64,000 bases of DNA from Rhodopseudomonas_A palustris_F (GCF_000013745.1 NC_007925.1:5449845-5513844); one strand, 5' to 3'; positions 51,990 through 60,880 are shown, counted from the first letter of the stretch. Notes: a model not told the origin generated them from the letters alone. Program-made: numbers and translations.

Positions 51990-53078
51990 ATGGTTGCCGC
52001 GACTGATCGCACCAGCCCCCGGGCAGCCGCCCTCGCGACCACACCGGACAGCGGCGAGCAGGACACCGACATCGCCGCCTTGATCGCGCGGTTGACCGCC
52101 GAGGTCAACCAGGTGGCCTGCGAAAAGACCCGGTCGATCCAGAACATCACCAACCAGATGAAGATGCTGGCGCTGAATGCGCTGATCGAAAGCTCGCGCG
52201 CCGGGGTGCAGGGCGCCGGCTTCGCGGTGGTGGCGCAGGAGGTCCGCGCGGTCGGCCAGCAGGTCGAAACCATCGCCCGCGAGCTGGAGACCCAGTTGAC
52301 GCGGCGCACCGCCAATCTGATGCAATCGATCACCCAGATGACCGAGCGCTCGCGCGGCGAACGCATGGTCGATCTGGCGCTGAACGCCATCGAACTGATC
52401 GACCGCAATCTCTATGAGCGCACCTGCGACGTGCGCTGGTGGGCGACCGACTCCGCGGTGGTGGATTGCGCCGAGGCGGCCAACGCCGCCAATGTGGCGC
52501 TGGTCGCGGAGCGCCTGGCGGTGATCCTGCGCGCCTATACGGTGTATCTCGATCTGTGGCTGTGCGATCTCGATGGCAACATCATTGCCAGCGGCCGCGG
52601 CCGTCAGTTCGACGTCACCGGCGCCAATGTCGCCAATACCACGTGGTTTCGCGACGCCAAGAAGCTGCGCTCCGGCGACGACTACGTCGCCGGCGACGTC
52701 GAGCGGCAGCCGCTGCTCGGCGACGCGCAGGTCGCCACCTATTGCGCCAGCGTGCGCCAGGGCGGCAACGCCCACGGCCGGCCGCTCGGCGTGCTGGCGA
52801 TCCATTTCGACTGGCAGACCCAGGCCCGCGCCATCGTCGAAGGGGTCCGGGTCGACGACGACAAGGCCCGCGTGCTGCTGGTGGACTCCAACTTCCGGGT
52901 GATCGCCGCCTCCGACGGCCAGGGGCTGCTGACCGAGCGCGTGCCGCTGACCCTGAACGGCCGCCGCGCCGGCTTCTACAACGACCGCACCGGCGCGCAG
53001 ATCGCGTTCCACGCCACCCCGGGCTACGAGACCTACAAGGGACTGGGCTGGTACGGCGTGATCATGCAGACGGGGTAG
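51990..53078 (+). CDS. Soluble MCP-like protein with N-terminal signalling tip and C-terminal Cache-like domain
   Basis: A 362-residue protein with no membrane helix. Residues 33-110 carry the hairpin tip of chemotaxis receptors (MLALNALIESSRAGVQGAGFAVVAQEVRAVG), much shortened, with no HAMP. A helical connector is followed from about 180 by a Cache-like sensor (LWLCDLDGNIIASGRG; ANTTWFRDAKKLRSGDDYVAG; VLAIHFDWQTQA). Placing the signalling tip before the sensor reverses the usual order. GGGAG precedes the ATG. It probably senses a cytoplasmic ligand or redox state; che genes are not nearby. Confidence 0.78.
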   Translation: MVAATDRTSPRAAALATTPDSGEQDTDIAALIARLTAEVNQVACEKTRSIQNITNQMKMLALNALIESSRAGVQGAGFAVVAQEVRAVGQQVETIARELETQLTRRTANLMQSITQMTERSRGERMVDLALNAIELIDRNLYERTCDVRWWATDSAVVDCAEAANAANVALVAERLAVILRAYTVYLDLWLCDLDGNIIASGRGRQFDVTGANVANTTWFRDAKKLRSGDDYVAGDVERQPLLGDAQVATYCASVRQGGNAHGRPLGVLAIHFDWQTQARAIVEGVRVDDDKARVLLVDSNFRVIAASDGQGLLTERVPLTLNGRRAGFYNDRTGAQIAFHATPGYETYKGLGWYGVIMQTG

Positions 53079-53088
53079 TTGCGACCTG

Positions 53089-53221
53089 GTGTCCCGGACG
53101 CGGTGCAGCGCCTTTGCGCTGCGCCGCGAGCCGGGACCGTACCAAAGACAGCATCCGTGACGGCCCCGGCTCTGCAGTGCAACGCGCCGCTTCGCGGCGC
53201 GGTGCCCTGCGTCCGGGGCAC
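53089..53221. repeat. Dispersed palindromic repeat, family A, copy 4
   Basis: GTGTCCCGGACGCGG and GCGTCCGGGGCAC ends are inverted; inner GAGCCGGGACCGT and ACGGCCCCGGCTC arms pair. It lies between the convergent MCP-like and sensor kinase genes. Confidence 0.82.
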
Positions 53222-53251
53222 GCCTCCAAAATGGTGACGGGCTTGAGCGGC

Positions 53252-54604
53252 TCACGCCGGCCGACAACTCGCCTTCAGCCCGCCGAGTTCGGAAACCTCG
53301 AGCGACAACGTCCAGTCATAGGCCTCCAACACGTCCTGCACGATGGCAAGCCCAAGCCCTGAGCCCTCGCCGCGTTGATCGAGCCTTATGCCGCGTTCCA
53401 GCGCCGCCGAGCGCGCCGCCGCCGCGATGCCGGCGCCGTCATCCTCGATCACGACGCCGAGGCCGCCGGCGTCCGCCGCGGCGACGATCCGCACTTTGGA
53501 TGCGGCGTGACGGGTGGCGTTGTCGAGCAGATTGCCCAGCACCTCGGCGAGGTCGGCGCGGTCGAGCGGCAGCGTGACGTCGTCGGCGACCTGGATATCG
53601 AAGCCGATCGCGGCCCCCGCCGGGGTGCGCGACAGGATCGCCACCAGCGAGCGCGTGAGCGGCGCCAGTTCGGTGGCCACGCCGAGGCTGCGGCCGGGTT
53701 CGCCGCGGACCCGCGCCCGCGCCAACTCGCGGTCGACGTGGCGGCTCATGGCGTCGCCGACGGCTTCGATGTCGCGCGCCAAACCCGCCTCGCCGCGCTC
53801 GCGCAGCCGGCCGGCGTCGGCGGCCAGCGCCGCCAGCGGCGTCTTCAGGCCGTGCGCGAGATCGGCGGCGCGGCCGCGCGAACGCTCGATCTCGCGCTCC
53901 TGCGCCGCCAGCAGGCCGTTGACCTCCTCGACCAACGGCAGCACCTCGGTCGGCACCGCGGCGGGCAGCCGACGGCTGTGCCCGGAGCGGACGTCGGCGA
54001 TGCCGTGGCGCAACGCGTCGAGCGGGCGCAAGCCCAGCATCACCTGCACCGAGGTGGCGATCGCCAGCACCACCCCGAGGATGCCGAGCGCCACCACCAT
54101 GTCCTTGGCAAAGGCGGCGCTGGCCGCCGACACCCGCGCCATGTCGATCGCCACCGCGGCGCGCACCGCCGTCGGCTGATCGCGCAGCGTCAGCGTGACC
54201 TGGCGCTCCGCGGTCATCAGCTGCGCGCCGGCCGGCCCCTTGAGGGTGTGGTGATGCACTTCGCCGGACGCCACCTCGTCGGCCGGCAGCGCCAGCATGG
54301 AATCCCACAGCGAGCGCGAGCGCAGCAGTTCGCTGCGGTCGTCGCTGATCTGCCAATACAGCCCGGACAGCGGATCGGAAAACCGCGGATCGGCCGGCGG
54401 CCTTGCGACGATCGGCTTGCCGTCGGCGTCGACGTCGAGCCCGGCCAGCAATTGCTTGAGATGCACGTCGAGGTCGTCGACCACGCTGCGGGTAACGTGG
54501 CGCTCGAACAGCACGGTCAGCCCGAAGCCGGCGACGGTGAGCGCGATCAGGATCGCCGCAGCGCCGCCGGCGATCAGCCGCAGCCGCAGCGAGTGGCCGG
54601 TCAT
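53252..54604 (-). CDS. PhoQ-like membrane sensor histidine kinase
   Basis: A 450-residue kinase with two helices (about 9-32 and 168-188) around a ~135-residue periplasmic domain, HAMP, HisKA with LAHGLKTPLAAL (His251) and HATPase with NLLDNATRHA and GSGLGLAIV. The HGLKTP H-box, lacking the usual Glu after His, is typical of the PhoQ group. It overlaps the regulator gene by four bases (ATGA). A PepSY gene precedes the regulator in the same operon, and metal or membrane-damage sensing is likely but inferred. Confidence 0.88.
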   Translation of the reverse strand: MTGHSLRLRLIAGGAAAILIALTVAGFGLTVLFERHVTRSVVDDLDVHLKQLLAGLDVDADGKPIVARPPADPRFSDPLSGLYWQISDDRSELLRSRSLWDSMLALPADEVASGEVHHHTLKGPAGAQLMTAERQVTLTLRDQPTAVRAAVAIDMARVSAASAAFAKDMVVALGILGVVLAIATSVQVMLGLRPLDALRHGIADVRSGHSRRLPAAVPTEVLPLVEEVNGLLAAQEREIERSRGRAADLAHGLKTPLAALAADAGRLRERGEAGLARDIEAVGDAMSRHVDRELARARVRGEPGRSLGVATELAPLTRSLVAILSRTPAGAAIGFDIQVADDVTLPLDRADLAEVLGNLLDNATRHAASKVRIVAAADAGGLGVVIEDDGAGIAAAARSAALERGIRLDQRGEGSGLGLAIVQDVLEAYDWTLSLEVSELGGLKASCRPA

Positions 54605-55266
54605 GTGCCGGAACCCGCCACCAGATAGCCGAAGCCGCGGCGGGTTTCGATCAGCTCGCTGCCGAGCTTCTTGCGCACCCGGCCGATCAGCACCTCGATG
54701 GCGTTGGAATCGTGGGCGTCCTCGTTGCCATAGATATTCTCGCTGAGTTCGGCCTGCGACACTACGCGGCCGCGATGCAGGAACAGAAACGCGATCAGCC
54801 GGTATTCCAGCGGCGACAGGTTGACCGGCACGCCGCCGACGTCGACCTTCATCTGCCGCTCGTCGAGCGTGACGTCGCCGACGCTGATCACCGAGCAGGC
54901 CTGCCCGGCCGAGCGACGCACGATCGAGCGCAGCCGCGCCAGCAACTCCTCCATCCGGAACGGCTTCGGCAAGTAATCGTCGGCGCCGGCGTCGATGCCG
55001 TCGACCCGCTCCGCCCAGCTGCCGCGCGCGGTCAGGATCAACACCGGGGTGCGGCGATCGTTGCCGCGCCAGCGCTTCAGAACGGCGAGGCCGTCCATGC
55101 CGGGCAACCCGAGATCGAGGACGATCGCCGCATAGTCCTCGGTGTCGCCGCGGAACCAGGCTTCCTCGCCGTCTCTGACGGTTTCCACCACATAACCGGC
55201 CGCCTGCAGCCCGCGTTCGAGATCGGCGGCGATCCGGCGGTCGTCCTCGACCACGAGCACGCGCAT
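54601..55266 (-). CDS. OmpR-family response regulator of the PepSY operon
   Basis: A 221-residue regulator: receiver with Asp51 in AIVLDLGLPG and winged helix with SENIYGNEDAHDSNAIEVLIGRVRKKL. This recognition block is of the PhoP/QseB group. Its start overlaps the PepSY stop by one base (TGATG) and its stop overlaps the kinase start. The TGTCAG-rich site in the divergent region upstream is its likely target. Confidence 0.9.
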   Translation of the reverse strand: MRVLVVEDDRRIAADLERGLQAAGYVVETVRDGEEAWFRGDTEDYAAIVLDLGLPGMDGLAVLKRWRGNDRRTPVLILTARGSWAERVDGIDAGADDYLPKPFRMEELLARLRSIVRRSAGQACSVISVGDVTLDERQMKVDVGGVPVNLSPLEYRLIAFLFLHRGRVVSQAELSENIYGNEDAHDSNAIEVLIGRVRKKLGSELIETRRGFGYLVAGSGT

Positions 55267-55637
55267 CACTTCTCCTTGGTCCGTCGGACGTCGCCGTTCT
55301 GCGCGTCGACATAGACCTCGAACAATCGCCCGGCCTTGTCGACGACACGGAATTCGTACAGCCACAGGCCGTGCTTGCGCTCGATCTCGACGCCGGTGAT
55401 TTCGCCGGGCAGCTTGTCCTTGACGATCTGCAACAGCTCGGCGAGCGGCTTGATCTCGCCGCGCTCCACCGCGCCGCGCGCCGCATCGTGGTCGCGATCC
55501 CGATCGTGATGATCGTGATGATCGCCGTGGTTGCGGCCGTCGCCATGCCGATCCCACGGATCGGCGCTGACTGCGGCGGCGCCGAGCAGCAGCGCCGCGA
55601 CCGCCGCCGTCAGGATTGTTGTGTACCGCAATCGCAT
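55266..55637 (-). CDS. Exported PepSY protein with His/Asp-rich segment
   Basis: A 123-residue periplasmic protein: signal peptide (to about AVSA, 25), a His/Asp-rich stretch (about 27-52, for example HGDHHDHHDRDRDHD) likely to bind metal, and a PepSY domain (about 63-120) with EITGVEIERKHGLWLYEF and DAQNGDVRR. It is the first gene of the PepSY-regulator-kinase operon. It may sense or buffer metal ions for the PhoQ-like kinase; that is inference. Confidence 0.8.
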   Translation of the reverse strand: MRLRYTTILTAAVAALLLGAAAVSADPWDRHGDGRNHGDHHDHHDRDRDHDAARGAVERGEIKPLAELLQIVKDKLPGEITGVEIERKHGLWLYEFRVVDKAGRLFEVYVDAQNGDVRRTKEK

Positions 55638-55684
55638 CAGCGCTATCCATCGATCGTGAGCTGATCACTATGACCAACCGAAGC

Positions 55685-55722
55685 TGTCAGAACGCTGACA
55701 TGGATCAACAGCCGGCTGTCAG
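55685..55722. promoter_or_regulatory. TGTCAG operator repeats between divergent PepSY genes
   Basis: TGTCAG-aacg-CTGACA (55685-55700) is a perfect inverted repeat, and a third TGTCAG lies at 55717-55722. The site is central in the 152 bases separating two PepSY genes. It is the best candidate for binding by the adjacent response regulator. Confidence 0.55.
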
Positions 55723-55789
55723 CGCGCGGCGCGCATGGTCCGCACATCGCCCGCCGCATGGTGCGCCGGGCATCACCAGAGAGATCAAC

Positions 55790-56062
55790 ATGCGCAAGAT
55801 CGTTTTGCTGACCGCCGCCGCCCTGCTCGTCGCCACCACCGCCGCCCGCGCCGATAGCTGGGGCAAGCCCTGCACCACCGCGCCGGAAAGCCAGTGGCTG
55901 TCGCTCGACGCGCTGCAGGCCAAGGTCGAGGCCCAGGGCTACAAGGTGAATAAGGGCAAGGTGAAGAAGGCCTGCGGCGAGTTCTACGCGATCGACAAGA
56001 CCGGCGCCAAGGTCGAGGTGTTCGTCGATCCGACCAACGGCACCATCATCGGCAAGCTGTAA
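55790..56062 (+). CDS. Small exported PepSY-domain protein
   Basis: A 90-residue protein with a signal peptide (cleavage after AARA, 21) and a single PepSY domain (about 38-90): LDALQAKVEAQGYKVNKGKV, FYAIDKTGAKVEVFVDPTNG. The cysteines at about 28 and 65 could pair. It is divergent from the PepSY-regulator-kinase operon and 8 bases upstream of a cytochrome b561 gene. ATG at 55790 follows AGAGAGAT. Confidence 0.82.
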   Translation: MRKIVLLTAAALLVATTAARADSWGKPCTTAPESQWLSLDALQAKVEAQGYKVNKGKVKKACGEFYAIDKTGAKVEVFVDPTNGTIIGKL

Positions 56063-56070
56063 GCGCCACG

Positions 56071-56634
56071 ATGAGCATCGCCAACGAGGCGACCGTGACC
56101 GGCGGCACTGCGCCGCCGGTCACGGTCAAGGTCTGGGACCCGTTCGTGCGGTTGTTCCACTGGTCGCTGGTGGGGTTGTTCGCGCTCGCCTACGCCACCG
56201 GCGACGAGATCGAAAAGGTCCACATCGCCGCCGGCTACAGCATCGCGGCGCTGTTGGCGGCGCGCATCGTGTGGGGCTTCGTCGGGCCGCGCTACGCCCG
56301 CTTCGTCCATTTCGTGCGACCGCCGCGCGAGGTGTTCGCCGACCTGCGCGACCTCGCGACCGGGCGATCAAAGCGTCGGATCGGGCACACGCCGGCGGGC
56401 GCGGCGATGATCCTGACCCTGATCGTCATGGTCGGCGGCACCTGCGCCACCGGCTACATGATGACCACCAAAGCCTATTGGGGCGCCAAGTGGGTCGAGA
56501 AGCTGCACGAGGCGCTCGCCAACGCCACGGTGGCGCTGATCGCGCTGCACATCGCCGGCGTCATCGTGGTCAGCTTCGCACACCGCGAAAACCTCGCCAA
56601 GGCGATGCTCACCGGCGAGAAGCGCGAGGCGTGA
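56071..56634 (+). CDS. Cytochrome b561-family membrane protein
   Basis: A 187-residue four-helix protein of the bacterial cytochrome b561 (COG3658) family: VWDPFVRLFHWSLVGLFALAY (21-41), the second haem His in DEIEKVHIAAGYSIAALL, and later LHEALANATVALIALHIAGV. Two b haems would be carried. It probably transfers electrons to periplasmic acceptors and lies just after the small PepSY gene, as in other PepSY/cyt b561 pairs. Confidence 0.88.
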   Translation: MSIANEATVTGGTAPPVTVKVWDPFVRLFHWSLVGLFALAYATGDEIEKVHIAAGYSIAALLAARIVWGFVGPRYARFVHFVRPPREVFADLRDLATGRSKRRIGHTPAGAAMILTLIVMVGGTCATGYMMTTKAYWGAKWVEKLHEALANATVALIALHIAGVIVVSFAHRENLAKAMLTGEKREA

Positions 56635-56710
56635 CGGCGAATGCGTGGCAATGATCGTTGCGAAGTTGAGAGCGAAGCCAACCTCTTTGACGAACTCCGC
56701 TACCCCCACG

Positions 56711-56850
56711 ACGTCATCCTGAGGAGCCCGGCGAAGCTCGAAGAGCGAAGCCGGGCGTCTCGAAGGATGGGCTGCAAGCCGTGGGCGACTCCACGCTCTG
56801 GAGCCGCATCCTTCGAGGCCCTCGCTGCGCTCGGGCGCCTCAGGATGACG
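56711..56850. repeat. Long inverted-end repeat, family B-like, copy near 56.8 kb
   Basis: CGTCATCCTGAGGAGCCCGG at one end and GCGCCTCAGGATGACG at the other are inverted; inner ATCCTTCGAG blocks pair with CTCGAAGGAT. This is the CATCCTGAGG version of interspersed element common in this bacterial group. It lies between the cytochrome b561 and mtnA genes, which converge. Confidence 0.75.
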
Positions 56851-56876
56851 ACTCAGTGCTTGCTGCGAAAACCGCG

Positions 56877-57998
56877 TCAGGCCCGCAGCGATTCCGCGCG
56901 GCGCTCGACCCGCTCCGGGAACGCCGCGGCGAGCGCCGCGCGTTCCGGCAGCAACACGCCGCGTTCGGTGATCAGCCCGGTGACCAGCCGCGACGGCGTG
57001 ACGTCGAAGCCGTAATTGGCGACAGCCGAGCCTTGCGGCACCACCCGCACGGTCTCGATGCGGCCGTCCTTCGTGCGCCCGGTCATGTCGGTGACCTCGG
57101 CGGCGTCGCGTTGCTCGATGGGAATTTCTTTGACGCCGTCGTCGATCGTGAAGTCGATGGTCGGCGACGGCAGCGCCACATAGAACGGCACGTTGTTGTC
57201 GCGCGCCGCCAGCGCCTTCAGATAAGTGCCGATCTTGTTGCAGACGTCGCCCGAGGCGGTGACGCGGTCGGTGCCGACGATGCAGAGATCGACCATGCCG
57301 TGCTGCATCAGATGGCCGCCGGTGTTGTCCGGGATCACGGTATGCGGCACGCCGTGGTGGCCGAGCTCCCAGGCGGTGAGCGAGGCGCCCTGGTTGCGCG
57401 GACGGGTCTCGTCGACCCAGACGTGGATGTTCACGCCGGCGTCGAACGCCTGGTAGATCGGCGCGGTGGCGGTGCCCCAGTCGACGGTGGCGAGCCAGCC
57501 GGCGTTGCAATGGGTCAGCACGTTGACGCGCTCACCGGGCTTCTTGGCGGCGCGCGCCGCGTCGATCAGCGTCAGGCCGTGGCGGCCGATGCTCTGGTTG
57601 ATGGCGACGTCGTCTTCGGCGATCGCCGCGGCGCGGGCATAAGCGGCGGCTATGCGCGCCTCCGCCGGCAGCGGCCGCAGCGCGCCGCGCATGTCGTCGA
57701 GCGCCCATTTCAGATTGATCGCGGTCGGTCGGGTGGCGATCAGCTTGGCATAGGCCGCATCCAGCCCGGCGTCGGAGGCGTCCTCACGCATCGCCAGCGC
57801 CACGCCATAGGCCGCGGTGGCGCCGATCAACGGCGCGCCGCGCACCAGCATCGAGCGGATCGCCTCGGCCGCGGCGTCGCTGGTCGCCAATTGCACGACG
57901 ACGAATTCATGCGGCAGCCGGCGCTGATCGATCGCCGCGACCGTGTAGCCGTCGGGCTCGAGCCAGATGGTGCGGGTGGGCTTGCCGTCGACCTTCAT
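56877..57998 (-). CDS. mtnA: Methylthioribose-1-phosphate isomerase
   Basis: A 373-residue enzyme of the methionine salvage pathway converting MTR-1-P to methylthioribulose-1-P. Seen: RGAPLIGATAAYGVALAM (49-66), THCNAGWLAT with the catalytic Cys, and DRVTASGDVCNKIGTYLKA. Its ATG overlaps the mtnP stop by four bases, so it is coupled to mtnP. Later salvage genes are not nearby. Confidence 0.93.
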   Translation of the reverse strand: MKVDGKPTRTIWLEPDGYTVAAIDQRRLPHEFVVVQLATSDAAAEAIRSMLVRGAPLIGATAAYGVALAMREDASDAGLDAAYAKLIATRPTAINLKWALDDMRGALRPLPAEARIAAAYARAAAIAEDDVAINQSIGRHGLTLIDAARAAKKPGERVNVLTHCNAGWLATVDWGTATAPIYQAFDAGVNIHVWVDETRPRNQGASLTAWELGHHGVPHTVIPDNTGGHLMQHGMVDLCIVGTDRVTASGDVCNKIGTYLKALAARDNNVPFYVALPSPTIDFTIDDGVKEIPIEQRDAAEVTDMTGRTKDGRIETVRVVPQGSAVANYGFDVTPSRLVTGLITERGVLLPERAALAAAFPERVERRAESLRA

Positions 57999-58870
57999 GC
58001 GCGCAAAATCCTTCCCGCCACCGCGTCGAGTTTCTTCAAGAGTTCCGGATCGCGGGCCTCCCGCTGGGTGATGATCGCGGTGTCAAGCGCGCGATCGGAG
58101 CCGATCGGGCAGGCCTCGTGCTCGCGCGGGAAATCCCGCGCCAGCCGCGCCACCAGGCTCTTCGCCTTCTCGGCATTGGTGGTCAGCACCCGGATGATAT
58201 CCTGCACCGTCACCGCGTCATGGTCGGGATGCCAGCAGTCGAAATCGGTCACCATCGCCACTGAGGCGTAGCAGATCTCGGCCTCGCGGGCGAGCTTGGC
58301 CTCCGGCATGTTGGTCATGCCGATCACCGAATAGCCGGCCTGCTTGTAGGTGATGCTCTCGGCGTAGCTGGAGAATTGCGGGCCTTCCATGCACAGATAC
58401 GTGCCGCTGCGCGCCATCGCGATGCCCTCGGCCTCGGCGGCGGCGGCGAGATGAATCCGCAGCCGCGGGCTCACCGGGTGCGCCATCGAGACGTGGGCGA
58501 CGCAGCCCTTGCCGAAGAACGAACTCTCGCGTTTGTAGGTGCGGTCGACGAACTGGTCGACCAGCACGAAGCTGCCGGGCGGCAATTCTTCCTTGAAAGA
58601 GCCGCAGGCCGACAGCGAAATCAGGTCGGTGACGCCGGCGCGCTTCAGCACGTCGATATTGGCGCGGTAGTTGATGTCGGAGGGCGACAGCCGGTGGCCC
58701 TTGTCGTGGCGCGGCAGGAACACGATCGGCAGCCCACTGATGCTGCCGCGCCGCACCGAGGACGACGGCTCGCCCCACGGGCTGGCAATCGCCTCGTCGC
58801 GAACGTCTTCCAGCCCGGGCAGATCGTAAATCCCGGATCCGCCGATGATGCCAAGAACGGCCGTGGTCAT
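57995..58870 (-). CDS. mtnP: S-methyl-5'-thioadenosine phosphorylase
   Basis: A 291-residue phosphorylase releasing adenine and MTR-1-P. GIIGGSGIYDLPGLED (8-23), FLPRHDKGHRLSPSDINYRAN (51-71) and TYLCMEGPQFSSYAES are diagnostic of MTAP. A longer in-frame extension exists upstream, but the ATG at 58870 begins the conserved N terminus. First gene of mtnP-mtnA; in a bacterium lacking the polyamine pathway this salvages the MTA from homoserine-lactone or polyamine synthesis. Confidence 0.93.
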   Translation of the reverse strand: MTTAVLGIIGGSGIYDLPGLEDVRDEAIASPWGEPSSSVRRGSISGLPIVFLPRHDKGHRLSPSDINYRANIDVLKRAGVTDLISLSACGSFKEELPPGSFVLVDQFVDRTYKRESSFFGKGCVAHVSMAHPVSPRLRIHLAAAAEAEGIAMARSGTYLCMEGPQFSSYAESITYKQAGYSVIGMTNMPEAKLAREAEICYASVAMVTDFDCWHPDHDAVTVQDIIRVLTTNAEKAKSLVARLARDFPREHEACPIGSDRALDTAIITQREARDPELLKKLDAVAGRILRA

Positions 58871-59064
58871 GCTGCATCCCCCGCCAATTGCTCTGCCGCA
58901 TTCACCATGCGGAGGCGGCGTCGACAACCCCTCCTCAGGGCGGATAGGCCGAACGTCGCAGGCGGAGCTGCCCGGCGGCTGGCTCATGACGCCGCATTCA
59001 GCCGGTTCGCGCGCGCTGCGGCGGGATCGGGATGCGACAAACAGATGACGAGCGAGGACGAGGA

Positions 59065-60165
59065 CTAGCCGCCCAACGCCACCGGGCGGAACGCCTGCAC
59101 CAGGCGTTGGTCGAGCGCGTCGCCCATCGCTTCCATCGCGGCGAAAGCCGCGGCGTGGCTGTGCACGGTTTCCTTCGGCTGCCTGGCCACCAAGGTGGTG
59201 AACGTGTCGACCAGCGTGGTGACGCGCACCAGATCGCTGATTTGATCGCCGTGCAGCGCGTCCGGATAGCCAGAGCCGTCGAGCATTTCGTGATGGTGCA
59301 GCACGACATCGAGCATTTCGCGGGGAAATCCGCCTTGCGCGGCCAGCGCGTCGTAGCCCAGCCGCGGATGCTGGCAATAGATGCCGTGCTGGCCCAAGCT
59401 GAGACGATCCGGATTGTCGAGAATCGCCGGCGGCACGAACGCCTTGCCGACGTCGTACAACAGCGCGGCCCGGGTCAAACGTCGCTGGTCGTCCTCGCGG
59501 ATGCCGAGATACTGTGCGAAGGCCACCGCAAAGCCGGTGGCGAACAGGCAGTGCCGGTAGCTCTCGTTGTGGTGACGGCCGACCGCGGACAGCCATTCGC
59601 GCAGCGAGGTGCGCCTGATCGCGCGCAGGATGTGGTTTTCCGCCTTGATCACGTCACCGAGCGTCAGAGGAATCCCCGCTGGCAGCTTTTCGAAAATCTT
59701 GACCATCACCGCATGCGCGGCGGCGACGCCCTCGCTCAGCGCCTTGCCTTTGGATTCGGTTTCGACGGTGCCGTCGTCATCGCGGGGGAAGGCAGCGTGA
59801 ATCCGCTGCAGAATGTCGTCGGGGTCGAAGGGGCGCGCGATGGTATCGGTAGCGCCGAGCGCCCAGGCTTGCATCGCGCCGTGGTGCAACAGATCGGCGA
59901 GCACGAATAGCCGCGGCATCGGTTGATAGGCCGAGCCCAACAGCTTGCGACGAACCAGTTGCACGGTCTCCGGCGAGCGCAGGTTGATATCAACGACGAC
60001 GCCCGACAAATCCTTGGCCGGCGCATCGGGCAGGTTCGACGTCGGAATGGTTTCGACCTCGGCGACGTTGCCCAGAATGCGCGCCAGTTCACAGCTGCGA
60101 TCGGTGCGATCCGACGCCAGCAGCAGCCGGCGTTTCGCGGGAAGTTGTTTGGCGAGTGCGGTCAT
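59065..60165 (-). CDS. REC-like / degenerate HD-GYP protein
   Basis: A 366-residue protein: an N-terminal receiver-like domain (about 13-128, Asp59 in VVVDIN, RPF in place of KPF) and a C-terminal HD-GYP domain (about 198-345). The c-di-GMP phosphodiesterase centre is altered: LLYDVGK (Tyr237-Asp238) replaces LLHDIGK, while HHHEMLDGSGYP (290-301) is kept. It therefore may bind rather than hydrolyse c-di-GMP. GAGGAAAC precedes the ATG at 60165. Alone in its locus. Confidence 0.75.
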   Translation of the reverse strand: MTALAKQLPAKRRLLLASDRTDRSCELARILGNVAEVETIPTSNLPDAPAKDLSGVVVDINLRSPETVQLVRRKLLGSAYQPMPRLFVLADLLHHGAMQAWALGATDTIARPFDPDDILQRIHAAFPRDDDGTVETESKGKALSEGVAAAHAVMVKIFEKLPAGIPLTLGDVIKAENHILRAIRRTSLREWLSAVGRHHNESYRHCLFATGFAVAFAQYLGIREDDQRRLTRAALLYDVGKAFVPPAILDNPDRLSLGQHGIYCQHPRLGYDALAAQGGFPREMLDVVLHHHEMLDGSGYPDALHGDQISDLVRVTTLVDTFTTLVARQPKETVHSHAAAFAAMEAMGDALDQRLVQAFRPVALGG

Positions 60166-60360
60166 GTTTCCTCGAGCGGATGCAACGTCACGTCGCAGCG
60201 CAGTGTTACCGATAAATAGTTCCCCAAGCTTAAACGGCATCCTCAATGTGGCGTGCCGATCGGCCGGTCGAATCGCCCGCAACCGCAAAAAACCTCGACT
60301 TTACTGGTGTTCGATGGGCGATTTAGAATAGTCTGCGCAACGAACTATTTAGGACGTTTG

Positions 60361-60840
60361 ATGATGCAGATGCCGACACGAAGGCCGCGACGCCGCGAAC
60401 GGCTCGACCACGACCCGCGCGACGCAGCGCCATCGGCCGCCCTCGCCAGGTTTGGCGATCGTCGTGGGATCAGCGGTCGCCGCAAAGCCGCCGGCGCGGC
60501 CGCGATCGCGATCGGTTTCGCGTCGATGATGATGACTGCGATCACGCCGGCCGCAGCGCAACAGTTTCGCTCGACCGGCGCCGACCAGCGCCCGTTCACA
60601 AGCACGCTGTCGAACAATACGCCGCTGGCCTTCGGCATGGACGCAGAACAAACCGCGCAGGCGCTCGGTGCGCCGCTGAGTTACGTCAGCGGCCGGCGTG
60701 GGGAGGAAATCCTGCTGGCGCTGCGGACCGCCGGCGGCAGCGGGTTTTTCAATCGCCGCGATCGACTCTATCTGCAATTCCGCGCCGGCCGGCTGACCGG
60801 ATGGAAAGGCGACTGGGGCCGCAACTGGATGTGGCAGTAG
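60361..60840 (+). CDS. Hypothetical exported protein
   Basis: A 159-residue protein; a basic 40-residue N terminus (with RRPRRRERLDHD) precedes a hydrophobic segment (about 47-62) and AAAQ, so it is probably exported or anchored. The remainder (SNNTPLAFGMDAEQTAQALG, SYVSGRRGEEILLALRT, DRLYLQFRAGRLTGWKGDWG) looks like a small lipoprotein-SmpA/BamE-type fold, by eye. AGGA lies six bases before the ATG. No family assigned. Confidence 0.6.
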   Translation: MMQMPTRRPRRRERLDHDPRDAAPSAALARFGDRRGISGRRKAAGAAAIAIGFASMMMTAITPAAAQQFRSTGADQRPFTSTLSNNTPLAFGMDAEQTAQALGAPLSYVSGRRGEEILLALRTAGGSGFFNRRDRLYLQFRAGRLTGWKGDWGRNWMWQ

Positions 60841-60880
60841 CCACGCGACAACACGACGGCGCGAAGATGGCTGATCTGGC

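Noticed and set aside
49767..53267. A 1166-codon open frame reading through htpG and beyond.
   Set aside because: Only the part up to 51629 encodes HtpG. The rest is antisense to the MCP-like gene and its translation has no protein-like pattern; long open antisense frames are normal at this GC content.
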